Shown here in pieces: positions 17,881 through 26,043 of a stretch of DNA of 61,726 nucleotides. A program made the translations under genes and the position numbers. The stretch is from JABCPE02 sp963509715 (lineage in GTDB: Bacteria; Bacteroidota; Bacteroidia; Flavobacteriales; Weeksellaceae). The notes beneath the pieces were generated by a model, which was not told the DNA's origin, made no database searches, and saw only the letters and a list, made by a program, of their open reading frames with translations. The stretch lies in the NCBI GenBank assembly GCA_963509715.1, contig CAUPCB010000005.1:1-61726 (forward strand), given 5' to 3'. The number at the start of each line of letters is the position of its first letter. The first letter of the stretch is position 1.

Positions 17881-18888
17881 ATGGAAAATATAGAAAATGA
17901 ACACCCAGAAACTCCCGCTACACAGTTCCAGTCAAGAATAGATATGACAGAACTCCGCGAAAGTTTAGAAAAAATAAAAGCCGAAATAGGAAAAGTCATC
18001 GTAGGACAAGAGAGCATGATAGAACATCTCCTCGCTGCCCTTCTTTCTAACGGGCATGTCCTGATAGAAGGTGTCCCAGGAGTGGCAAAAACCATCACAG
18101 CCAAGCTCCTTGCTAAGACTATCTCTGTGGATTTCAGCAGGATACAGTTCACACCAGACCTTATGCCTTCGGACATTTTGGGAACATCTGTTTTTAATAT
18201 GAAAACCTCTGAATTTGAGTTCAAAAAAGGACCTATTTTTTCTAATTTCATCCTTATAGATGAGATTAACCGTTCTCCTGCAAAAACTCAGGCTGCACTT
18301 TTTGAGGTGATGGAGGAAAGACAAATCACCATGGACGGCACCCGCTATGCGATGGAACTTCCTTTCTTGGTGGTGGCTACCCAAAACCCGATAGAACAAG
18401 AGGGAACTTACCGACTTCCAGAAGCTCAGCTGGACAGATTTTTATTTAAAATAAATGTAGGCTACCCTAATCTGGAGCAGGAAATTACCATTATCCAAAA
18501 CCAGCATCAAGACAAATCTTCGGACAAAACAGTAGCCATCAATACTGTAATCTCAGGCGAACAGCTGAAAAGATTCCAAAACCTTGTAAAAGAGATTATT
18601 GTAGAGCCTCATCTGATAGAATACATCGCAAAACTGGTTATCAATACTCGTGAAAACCAATTCCTATATTTAGGTGCTTCACCGAGAGCGAGTTTGGCTC
18701 TTCTTACGGCCTCCAAGGCTTTCGCAGCGATAAGAGGAAGAGATTTCGTAACTCCAGAGGACATAAAAGAAGCCAGCTATGCAGTGCTTCGCCATCGTGT
18801 GATGGTTTCTCCTGAGAGAGAGATGGAAGGGCTTACCACGGATGAAATCATCAGACAAATTTTAGAAAATATAGAAATTCCTAGATAA
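17881..18888 (+). CDS. MoxR-family AAA+ ATPase
   Basis: Cytoplasmic AAA+ ATPase of 335 residues. The Walker A motif GVPGVAKT is at 64-71, Walker B ILIDEIN at 124-130 followed by RSPAKTQAALFEVMEE, sensor 1 in VATQNP, and the arginine-finger/LDRF region at AQLDRFLFKI. The C-terminal lid includes GASPRASLAL. MoxR proteins are thought to act as chaperones or maturation factors for VWA-domain partners. No DUF58 or VWA gene follows here, unlike the common gene order. It is the last gene of the cluster. Confidence 0.93.
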   Translation: MENIENEHPETPATQFQSRIDMTELRESLEKIKAEIGKVIVGQESMIEHLLAALLSNGHVLIEGVPGVAKTITAKLLAKTISVDFSRIQFTPDLMPSDILGTSVFNMKTSEFEFKKGPIFSNFILIDEINRSPAKTQAALFEVMEERQITMDGTRYAMELPFLVVATQNPIEQEGTYRLPEAQLDRFLFKINVGYPNLEQEITIIQNQHQDKSSDKTVAINTVISGEQLKRFQNLVKEIIVEPHLIEYIAKLVINTRENQFLYLGASPRASLALLTASKAFAAIRGRDFVTPEDIKEASYAVLRHRVMVSPEREMEGLTTDEIIRQILENIEIPR

Positions 18889-18892
18889 TTAG

Positions 18893-18900
18893 TATCTTTG
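18893..18900 (+). promoter_or_regulatory. Promoter -7 box for the monooxygenase gene
   Basis: TATCTTTG, a full match to TAnnTTTG, begins 4 nt after the MoxR stop and ends 22 nt before the next ATG. It suggests that the next gene is transcribed separately from the MoxR cluster. Confidence 0.6.
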
Positions 18901-18922
18901 TGAAAGATAAAATTTTTTCTTT

Positions 18923-19216
18923 ATGAAGAATTTAGAAGTAATTGCATTGATAAAATTCAAGGCTGAACAAGTATCCGAAATCCTTGACAGCTTGAAAGTT
19001 TTGGTAGAAGAAAGCCAAAAAGAAAAAGGCTGTATCAAATACAATCTGATAGAAGATATAGATACCGAAGGGCATTTTATCATGAGTGAAACTTGGGAAA
19101 GCCAAGATGCCCTGAACCTGCATAACCAGTCAGAACATTTTATCAATTTCGTAGATTTGGTCAAAGAAAAGAATGCAGAAGTGATTGTTTATAAAGGCAA
19201 TAATAAATTTCATTAG
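18923..19216 (+). CDS. Putative quinol monooxygenase (ABM fold)
   Basis: A 97-residue single-domain protein of the antibiotic biosynthesis monooxygenase (YgiN-like) family. EVIALIKFKAEQVSEILDSL, EKGCIKYNLIED and FIMSETWESQDALNLHNQSEHF are its usual blocks; the His and Trp residues line the pocket in relatives. It probably acts on quinols or similar small aromatics in the cytoplasm. It has its own promoter box upstream and a terminator directly after, so it is likely monocistronic. Confidence 0.85.
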   Translation: MKNLEVIALIKFKAEQVSEILDSLKVLVEESQKEKGCIKYNLIEDIDTEGHFIMSETWESQDALNLHNQSEHFINFVDLVKEKNAEVIVYKGNNKFH

Positions 19217-19222
19217 AAATTC

Positions 19223-19257
19223 AACGAATAGAACCAATTTCTATTCGTTTTGTTTTT
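19223..19257 (+). terminator. Terminator after the monooxygenase gene
   Basis: An 11-bp perfect stem (19223-19233 with 19239-19249), 5-nt loop, followed by a T-rich run to 19257. Confidence 0.85.
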
Positions 19258-19280
19258 AGCAAAATACACCACACGAGCCG

Positions 19281-21413
19281 ATGAATGAGCATTTATTTGA
19301 TTTAATAGAAAATACCAATCGTAATGTTTTCCTTACAGGAAGGGCGGGAACAGGAAAAACCACCTTCCTGAATGATTTCGTGAAAAAATCTCGGAAAAAT
19401 CATATCATAGTGGCTCCCACAGGCATCGCGGCTATCAATGCCGGCGGTGTCACCATCCACTCTATGTTTGGGCTTCCTCTCAGACCTTTCGTTCCTACGA
19501 TAGACAGGATAGATGCCAATATTGCGAATAACATCTCGGATCTGCTCCCTCATTTCAAATATAGAAAAGACAAACTAAAACTCCTGCGCGAGGTGGAAAT
19601 CATCATCATAGACGAAGTCTCTATGCTCAGAGCCGATGTCCTAGATATGATGGATTTTGCCCTTAGGACAGCCAGAAGAAATCAGCAGAAATTTGGAGGT
19701 GTGCAGCTGCTTTTTGTGGGAGATTTATTCCAGCTTCCGCCTGTTATTCGGGAAGACAGCGAATATGTTCTTCAGCGGTACTACTCCTCTCCTTTCTTCT
19801 TTAATGCAAAGGCTTTGGAGGAAATGGATTTGCTCACGATAGAGCTTACCGAGGTTTTCAGACAAAAGGATAAAGAATTTTTAGACCTGCTGAATGCGAT
19901 TCGTGATGGAAACAGCAAATTGGTAGATTTCAATAAATTAAATGAAAGATATTTCCCTGATTTTGAACCTAATGGAGAAGCTTTCGTTCATCTCTGTTCG
20001 CATAACAAAATGGCGGACAGCATTAACCAAAAGAAAATCAGCGAGTTAAAAACGCCTTCATTTTTCTATAACGCTTCTGTTTTCGGAGATTTTAAGGAAA
20101 ATATGTTTCCAAATGATGAAACTTTGGAACTAAAAGTCGGCGCGCAGGTGATGTTTATCCGAAATGATACCTCTGGCGACAGAAAATATTACAACGGCAA
20201 ACTCGCCGAAATATCACGCCTCACAGAAGATAAAGTTTTTGCAATTCTGGATGGAAGCGATGAGGAACTGGAAATAAAAAAAGAAGTCTGGGAACAGAAA
20301 AAATACACTCTGGGGGAGGACAAACAGATAAAAGAAGAAGTCACAGGAAGCTTTGAGCAGCTGCCTATCCGTTTGGCGTGGGCAGTTACCATCCACAAAA
20401 GCCAAGGGCTCACTTTTGACAGGCTTATCATAGATGCTGGGCAGAGTTTCACCTCTGGGCAGGTCTATGTGGCGCTTTCCCGATGCAGGACTTTAGAAGG
20501 AATTTATCTAAAATCCAAAATCACGCCTTCGGTTATTTTCAAAGATGATAGAATATCTCATTTTCAGGAAGATACAAAGGCGAATGACAAAATAGAACAA
20601 ATCATAGAGGCTGAAAAATACCATTACAGCATCAAAAAAGTCCTGAAATACACCGATTGCGGCTGGTTCTTACAATCTCTGGAAGATTGGTATGATATTG
20701 CTAAAAACTCCAAAAAACTCAACGAAGAGAAAACTCAAAGTTTATATATATCACTGAAAACCAACATAAAAGAATTAATAAAAGTCTGTGAAAAATTTGA
20801 GAAAATCCTGCTTCAAAAAGCAACCAAATTCACACACGGACAAGAAGAATGGCAGGAAATAGAAAAGAAAGCAAAAGGTGGAGTCCATTTTTTCTTTGAG
20901 AAAATAAAAGACCAAGTTTTTGAGCCTTTGAAACAGTTTTATTCCGAGACAAAAAACGAAAAAGGTCTTAAAGAACATAATGAATTTCTCAAAATCTGGC
21001 TAAGTGATACAGAAGATTATTTAAATGATTTGAAATTAACGAAACTCTTAGAAACCAAGTTATTTGATGCTGATAAAGATGAGAAAATCAGCACAAAAAT
21101 CGCAAAAATCCCGACTCACATCATCACCTATAAACTCTTTGAAGAAGGTAAAAACATCGATGAAATAGCGAAAGAAAGAGCCCTCGCGCCCAGCACCATC
21201 GTAGGGCATTTGACTAAATTCGCTGATCAGGGCGTTTTGGATTTAACTAAAATTATAAGTTCCGAAAAAATAAGTATTTTTGAGAAAACTTTTAACGCTC
21301 AGCCGCAAAACAGCCTGAATGAATGGAAAGAAATCCTTCCTGATGATTTTGACTATCACGAGATTAGGCTACTTTGGAATCATTACAAATACCTGAGCAA
21401 CAGGGAATTATAA
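19281..21413 (+). CDS. PIF1-like helicase with C-terminal HTH domain
   Basis: A 710-residue SF1B-type DNA helicase. Walker A GRAGTGKT is at 20-27, then APTGIAAINAGGVTIHSMFGLP, Walker B IIIDEVSMLRADVLDMMD near 108-125, LFVGDLFQLPPV near 145, the UvrD-like C-terminal block LAWAVTIHKSQGLTFD and VYVALSRCRTLEGIYL near 375-410. After a charged middle region, a winged-helix/HTH_40 module (residues about 615-655: THIITYKLFEEGKNIDEIA, APSTIVGHLTKFADQG) resembles the RecQ-associated HTH. Such proteins are widespread in Flavobacteria. It probably acts in DNA repair or unwinding of structured DNA. Confidence 0.9.
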   Translation: MNEHLFDLIENTNRNVFLTGRAGTGKTTFLNDFVKKSRKNHIIVAPTGIAAINAGGVTIHSMFGLPLRPFVPTIDRIDANIANNISDLLPHFKYRKDKLKLLREVEIIIIDEVSMLRADVLDMMDFALRTARRNQQKFGGVQLLFVGDLFQLPPVIREDSEYVLQRYYSSPFFFNAKALEEMDLLTIELTEVFRQKDKEFLDLLNAIRDGNSKLVDFNKLNERYFPDFEPNGEAFVHLCSHNKMADSINQKKISELKTPSFFYNASVFGDFKENMFPNDETLELKVGAQVMFIRNDTSGDRKYYNGKLAEISRLTEDKVFAILDGSDEELEIKKEVWEQKKYTLGEDKQIKEEVTGSFEQLPIRLAWAVTIHKSQGLTFDRLIIDAGQSFTSGQVYVALSRCRTLEGIYLKSKITPSVIFKDDRISHFQEDTKANDKIEQIIEAEKYHYSIKKVLKYTDCGWFLQSLEDWYDIAKNSKKLNEEKTQSLYISLKTNIKELIKVCEKFEKILLQKATKFTHGQEEWQEIEKKAKGGVHFFFEKIKDQVFEPLKQFYSETKNEKGLKEHNEFLKIWLSDTEDYLNDLKLTKLLETKLFDADKDEKISTKIAKIPTHIITYKLFEEGKNIDEIAKERALAPSTIVGHLTKFADQGVLDLTKIISSEKISIFEKTFNAQPQNSLNEWKEILPDDFDYHEIRLLWNHYKYLSNREL

Positions 21414-21437
21414 TTTTATTTGCATTTTACACGAAAT

Positions 21438-23174
21438 ATGAGCAACAGCACTATCATAAAAAAATTATTTTTCATCGGACTAAAATTTAAAAAGTGGTTT
21501 ATCATCACTTTGCTTATTTCCCTTGCGGTGGCCTTTATCTCCACCTACCGACCTATTCTTACCAAAGAAATAGTGGATTTGGTCATCATCAAAGAAAAAA
21601 GCCGAACAGAGCTGATGAACGGGATTTATCTGCTATTAGGGATGGTTCTTTTGGAAACTTTCCTGCAAGTGATGCTGTATTATCTTTCTAATTTCATTGC
21701 TCAATCGGTAATTCGGGACATCCGCGAACGCCTTTATGCAAAGCTGATTCATTTCAAAACTTCATTTTTTGACAAAACTCCGATTGGGAATTTGGTCACT
21801 CGTGCCGTGGGAGATGTAGAAACCGTGGCAGTGGTCTATACGGATGGTTTTCTGATGGTTTTTGGCGATGTTCTTCGTGTGGTGATGGTCATCGGGACTA
21901 TGTTTATGGTGAATAAGGAACTCAGCTACATTGTCCTGCTGATGCTTCCTCTGATGTATCTTATCACAAGATTTTTTCAGAAAAAACTAAAAGTTTCTTT
22001 TTCCACAGAACGAAATCTTACTTCTGTCCAAAACAGCTTCGTGCAGGAAAGACTGGCAGGAATGTCCATTATCCAAGTATTTAACCGACAAAAATCAGAG
22101 TTTAATAAGTTTGACAAAATCAATATAGAACTGAAAAATGCCTTACTGAAAACGGTATTTTACTTTTCTCTTTTCTTTCCTGTTGTGGATTTACTCGCTT
22201 CGCTATTTATAGGCACCATCTTGGTTTATGCGGGCTATAATGTTATCAATGGCAAAGAAGTAGGCGCAGGAGACATCATCGCTTTCATTCAGTTTATTTC
22301 ATTATTAGTCAGACCATTACGACAGATAGCGGATAGATTTAACAATATCCAAAGAGGGCTGGTAGGAGCCGAACGAGTTCTAAAAATCATGAACGAGGAA
22401 GAAAACCTTACTCCGAACAAAGGAACCATCAAAAAAGAATCTTTGGAAGGAAAAATAGAGTTTAGAAATGTAAAATTCGCCTATGATGAAAAGCAGCAAG
22501 TCCTGAAAGGGATCAACTTCACTGTAAATCCAGGCGAAACGGTGGCCATTGTAGGTGCTACTGGCGCAGGAAAATCTACTATAATAAGCCTAATTACAAG
22601 GCTTTACGACATCACCGATGGACAAATTTTAGTAGATGATACCGATATCTACGATTATGAACTATACCATTACAGAAGCCAAATAGGCGTGGTTCTGCAA
22701 GATGTTTTCCTATTCCAAGAAAGCATTGCAGAAAACCTTACATTAGGGAATAAAAATATCACATTAGATGAAATAAAAAAGGCAGCGGAAGAAATAGAGG
22801 TTAATGATTTCATAGAAAAACTGCCCAATGGATATCATTTCATCGTAAGCGAGAGAGGTTCTTCCATTTCACTGGGACAGAGACAGTTACTATCTTTCCT
22901 AAGGGCTTATTTAGTAAATCCTAAAATTCTCATTCTGGATGAAGCGACTTCTTCCATAGACCACGAATCCGAAAAACTAATTCAAAAAGCGACGGAAAAA
23001 ATCACTAAAAACAGGACTTCCATCATCATAGCGCACAGGCTCTCCACGATAGAAAAAGCTGATAAAATCATCGTGATGCATCAGGGCGAAATCGTAGAAA
23101 TGGGAACTCACCAAGAACTCCTAAACAAAGGCAGTTACTACACTACTCTGAATAAAAAACAAGAACCTATATAA
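21438..23174 (+). CDS. ABC exporter, fused membrane and ATPase domains
   Basis: A half-transporter of about 578 residues. Six membrane helices fill residues 1-310. The ATPase has Walker A GATGAGKS near 373-380, the Q-loop in GVVLQDVFLFQ, a signature ISLGQRQLLSFLRA (common variant of LSGGQ), Walker B ILILDEATSS and an H-loop in IIIAHRLST. An in-frame ATG exists six codons upstream (21420), but the start at 21438 (MSNSTIIKK) better matches relatives. It probably forms a homodimeric exporter of lipid- or drug-like substrates; the substrate cannot be named. A strong bidirectional terminator follows. Confidence 0.88.
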   Translation: MSNSTIIKKLFFIGLKFKKWFIITLLISLAVAFISTYRPILTKEIVDLVIIKEKSRTELMNGIYLLLGMVLLETFLQVMLYYLSNFIAQSVIRDIRERLYAKLIHFKTSFFDKTPIGNLVTRAVGDVETVAVVYTDGFLMVFGDVLRVVMVIGTMFMVNKELSYIVLLMLPLMYLITRFFQKKLKVSFSTERNLTSVQNSFVQERLAGMSIIQVFNRQKSEFNKFDKINIELKNALLKTVFYFSLFFPVVDLLASLFIGTILVYAGYNVINGKEVGAGDIIAFIQFISLLVRPLRQIADRFNNIQRGLVGAERVLKIMNEEENLTPNKGTIKKESLEGKIEFRNVKFAYDEKQQVLKGINFTVNPGETVAIVGATGAGKSTIISLITRLYDITDGQILVDDTDIYDYELYHYRSQIGVVLQDVFLFQESIAENLTLGNKNITLDEIKKAAEEIEVNDFIEKLPNGYHFIVSERGSSISLGQRQLLSFLRAYLVNPKILILDEATSSIDHESEKLIQKATEKITKNRTSIIIAHRLSTIEKADKIIVMHQGEIVEMGTHQELLNKGSYYTTLNKKQEPI

Positions 23175-23176
23175 AG

Positions 23177-23204
23177 CAAAAAGCCTATTTTCATAGGCTT
23201 TTTG
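23177..23204. terminator. Bidirectional terminator between converging genes
   Basis: A 12-bp perfect stem (23177-23188 with 23193-23204) and TTTC loop, with A-runs on one side and T-runs on the other. It serves both the ABC exporter (+) and the methyltransferase (-), whose stop codon adjoins it. Confidence 0.85.
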
Positions 23205-23984
23205 TTATTTTTTCTGGGCGATAATCGCCACGGCATTTAAGTTCTGTGCATTATCACGGAAAACTTTTCTCATCGCGAGGATTCTTTTCCTAGCAGCAGG
23301 GTTGGTCATTATATTAAAGAAAATTTTCAGCGTTCGGAAAAATCCCTCATCATCTATCATTCTTTTAGGTTCTAATAAATGCATCGGGTTGGTTTCTATT
23401 TTCACGACAGAAAAACCTTCCTTTTCTAAAAGCTCTGTCCATTCGGAAACGGTTAATGGGCGAGCATTGACCTTTATTGCCAGTGCCAATTCCTTTTGGA
23501 TTTCAGCTTTTTTCTCCATTGGTATTTCATCTGGTGTCAGCCCAAGTTCATGAATTCCGTAGAATCCGCCAGGTTTCAAAATTCGGTAGGCTTCGCAGAT
23601 AATTTCTGATTTTCTGTGGTCTGCATGCATTGTAAGCATCGCCTCTCCATAGACTTTATCCACACTATTACTCTCCAAGGTGGACTCCGCTGCATTTCCG
23701 ATGATAATTTTAAAATCCTTTCCTTTCAGCCTGTTTTTGAGAATTCCTGCCGCTTCTTCATTCAGTTCTACGCCTGTATAACTTTTAGGATTTTTACCAA
23801 GTGTAATTCCTGCTGTAAATCCCAGTCCTGGAGCGAACTCCACCACATCATCATTTGGGCTGATATTTAGTCCCTCTATCATCTTCATACTCAACTCCTT
23901 CCCTCCTGGGCGCAGCACTCGTTTGCCCATTTTTGCCAAAATCCAATGACCTTGGCTGGTGTTCATATTTCGTTCTTTGCTCAT
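23205..23984 (-). CDS. Class I SAM-dependent methyltransferase
   Basis: A 259-residue Rossmann-fold methyltransferase. Motif I is VVEFAPGLGFTAG (residues about 47-59), the acidic end of strand 2 is YTGVELNEEA, and motif IV lies in VDKVYGEAMLTMHADH; EAYRILKPGGFYGIHEL is post-motif. The substrate is unknown. Its start follows the cupin stop by 3 nt, so the two form one transcript, perhaps a small-molecule modification or detoxification pair. Confidence 0.85.
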   Translation of the reverse strand: MSKERNMNTSQGHWILAKMGKRVLRPGGKELSMKMIEGLNISPNDDVVEFAPGLGFTAGITLGKNPKSYTGVELNEEAAGILKNRLKGKDFKIIIGNAAESTLESNSVDKVYGEAMLTMHADHRKSEIICEAYRILKPGGFYGIHELGLTPDEIPMEKKAEIQKELALAIKVNARPLTVSEWTELLEKEGFSVVKIETNPMHLLEPKRMIDDEGFFRTLKIFFNIMTNPAARKRILAMRKVFRDNAQNLNAVAIIAQKK

Positions 23985-23987
23985 GAT

Positions 23988-24332
23988 TTAGGATTTTTCG
24001 GCAACGCCCTCTACTCTTTTTGATGAATCTAACTTACTAAGCGTCAGACGAATAACACTTTCTTTTTTCGCAATGAGATTATGTGGAACGCCTCCCGACA
24101 AAGTCAATAAATCTCCTTTTTTAACCTCATAATTCTGCCCTTCTACTCCGAAAATAATTTCTCCCTCCAGCAGTTCCACCACAATGGGAAAAGGTGTCTG
24201 GTGCTCTTTCATTTCTTGGTTTTCTCGCATTAGGATTCTGATTTCTTTCGTAAAATCTGTCTCCAAAATCGCCTTTATTGCTGGCTTATTTTCATTAAAT
24301 TCTAAATCTTGATAAATTGATGCTGTCTTCAT
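23988..24332 (-). CDS. Cupin domain protein
   Basis: A 114-residue single cupin. The core reads MKEHQTPFPIVVELLEGEIIF, then VKKGDLLTLSGGVPHNLIAKK, giving metal-ligand candidates His43 and His83 but not the full GX5HXH set. It is likely a small metal-binding or sensor protein. It is first in a two-gene unit with the downstream methyltransferase and is transcribed from a TAAATTTG box divergent from gldD. Confidence 0.8.
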   Translation of the reverse strand: MKTASIYQDLEFNENKPAIKAILETDFTKEIRILMRENQEMKEHQTPFPIVVELLEGEIIFGVEGQNYEVKKGDLLTLSGGVPHNLIAKKESVIRLTLSKLDSSKRVEGVAEKS

Positions 24333-24362
24333 TTCTTTGATACATTTTTAAATTTGAATTTA

Positions 24363-24370
24363 CAAATTTA
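24363..24370 (-). promoter_or_regulatory. Promoter -7 box for the cupin gene
   Basis: The reverse strand reads TAAATTTG, matching TAnnTTTG, 30 nt upstream of the cupin ATG. No clear -33 element. Confidence 0.5.
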
Positions 24371-24444
24371 TACTTTTTTATTTATTTTTAATCATTCTAA
24401 ATTACTTTATTTATTTCTTCTCTTTCTTATTTGATATAAATTCT

Positions 24445-24452
24445 TATTTTTG
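24445..24452 (+). promoter_or_regulatory. Promoter -7 box immediately before gldD
   Basis: TATTTTTG ends only 4 nt before the gldD ATG (24457). If transcription starts at the usual distance, the mRNA would be leaderless or nearly so. Confidence 0.6.
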
Positions 24453-24456
24453 CGGA

Positions 24457-25017
24457 ATGTTTAGATATTTATTTTTAAGCTTTATACTTACTTTTCTCGT
24501 TTCGTGTAGTAGTGATGTTCAGCCCAAACCAAAGGGAGAGCTTCGGCTAGAGTATCCAGAGGCTAAGTATATTCCATTCTCTTCGGAATGTTCGTTTTCA
24601 TTTGAGCATTCAGACTTTGCAAAAATACACCAAGCAAAGCAGGCTTGCTGGTACAATGTAGTCTATCCTACAATGAGAGCCAATATTTTTGTAACCTATT
24701 TTCCTATCAAAAATGATTTTAATCTACATATAAAAGAAGTAGAAAAAATGGTCTATGAACACACCATCAGAGCTTCTGCAATAGATACTAAATCTTTTTC
24801 TTATCCAGAAAAAAGAGTTTTTGGGAACTTTTATGAACTAAAAGGACAATCTGCGTCCAATATCCAAATCTATATCACGGACAGCACTCGTCATTTCGTA
24901 ACGGCTAATTTATACTTTAAATCTAGACCAAGACCAGATTCTCTGCAACCTGCGATAGAATACATCAAGAAAGACTTGATGCACATGATAGAATCCTTCG
25001 AGTGGAAACATAAATAA
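24457..25017 (+). CDS. gldD: Gliding motility lipoprotein GldD
   Basis: An envelope lipoprotein needed for gliding and type IX secretion in Bacteroidetes. The signal ends in FLVSC with Cys17 as lipid site. Family blocks include KGELRLEYPEAKYIPF, CWYNVVYPTMRANIFVTYF and DSTRHFVTANLYFKSRPRPDSLQPA. Length (186) is normal. It is followed 25 nt later by a PfkB-type kinase gene. Only gldD of the gliding set is present here. Confidence 0.92.
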   Translation: MFRYLFLSFILTFLVSCSSDVQPKPKGELRLEYPEAKYIPFSSECSFSFEHSDFAKIHQAKQACWYNVVYPTMRANIFVTYFPIKNDFNLHIKEVEKMVYEHTIRASAIDTKSFSYPEKRVFGNFYELKGQSASNIQIYITDSTRHFVTANLYFKSRPRPDSLQPAIEYIKKDLMHMIESFEWKHK

Positions 25018-25042
25018 TTAAAATACATACACTTACAATCAA

Positions 25043-25969
25043 ATGAATCTTTTGGCAGTAGGAACTGTAGCTTTTGATGCTATTGAGACTCCTTTCGGAA
25101 AAACAGATAAAATCCTAGGTGGTGCGGCTACTTATATAGGGCTTTCCGCTTCCGTTTTAAATGCTAATGTCAGTCTAGTTTCTGTCGTTGGTGGAGATTT
25201 TCCACAGGAATATTTGGATTTATTGACAGACAGAAATATCAATATAGAAGGAATAGAAATTTTCCCTAATGAAAAAACTTTTTTCTGGGCAGGAAAGTAT
25301 CATAATGACCTGAATTCCAGAGATACTATGGCTACGGAACTGAATGTTTTAGAAAAATTTGAACCAAAAATTCCTGAACATTGTAAAAACTATGACATCC
25401 TGCTTTTAGGAAATCTTCACCCTAGCACACAGCTGGCAGTTCTAAATGGTATGTCTTGCCGCCCTAAACTGGTGATTCTAGACACTATGAATTTTTGGAT
25501 GAACCACACTTGGGATTTACTGATGGAGGTCATTGCGAAATCTGATGTCATCACGATAAATGATGAAGAGGCGAGACAGCTTTCTGGAGAATATTCCCTA
25601 CCAAAAGCCGCTCAAAAAATCCATAAAATGGGACCTAAATATGTCATCATCAAAAAAGGTGAGCATGGAGCATTATTATTCAGTAAAGGGAAAGTTTTCG
25701 CTATTCCTGCCCTGCCTTTGGAGGAGGTTTTTGACCCTACAGGAGCGGGAGATACTTTCGCAGGAGGATTTGCAGCGCATCTAGCAGCCACAAAAAGCAT
25801 TTCCTTTGAAAACATGAAAACTGCTGTAATAGTAGGCTCTGCGATGGCATCTTTTACTGTAGAAAAATTCGGAACGGAAAGACTTCTAGAGGTCTCTCCT
25901 ATGATTCTGAAACAAAGAATCAAAAAATTCCAAGAACTTACCACTTTTGAGGTAGATTTGAAAATTTAA
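25043..25969 (+). CDS. PfkB-family sugar/nucleoside kinase
   Basis: A 308-residue ribokinase-superfamily kinase, cytoplasmic. The N-terminal signature LGGAATYIGLSASVL is at 25-39 and the C-terminal signature DPTGAGDTFAGG at 231-242, with the catalytic base Asp237. It probably phosphorylates a sugar or nucleoside; adenosine-kinase-like members are similar in length, but the substrate cannot be fixed. It probably shares the gldD transcript. Confidence 0.88.
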   Translation: MNLLAVGTVAFDAIETPFGKTDKILGGAATYIGLSASVLNANVSLVSVVGGDFPQEYLDLLTDRNINIEGIEIFPNEKTFFWAGKYHNDLNSRDTMATELNVLEKFEPKIPEHCKNYDILLLGNLHPSTQLAVLNGMSCRPKLVILDTMNFWMNHTWDLLMEVIAKSDVITINDEEARQLSGEYSLPKAAQKIHKMGPKYVIIKKGEHGALLFSKGKVFAIPALPLEEVFDPTGAGDTFAGGFAAHLAATKSISFENMKTAVIVGSAMASFTVEKFGTERLLEVSPMILKQRIKKFQELTTFEVDLKI

Positions 25970-26013
25970 GAAATAATTATAATAAAAAATTTAGATTTTC
26001 TCACAAAGAAATT

Positions 26014-26021
26014 TAATTTTG
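26014..26021 (+). promoter_or_regulatory. Promoter -7 box for the SurA-like gene
   Basis: TAATTTTG, matching TAnnTTTG, ends 22 nt before the ATG at 26044. Confidence 0.55.
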
Positions 26022-26043
26022 TCGAACTAATTTTAGTAAAAAT

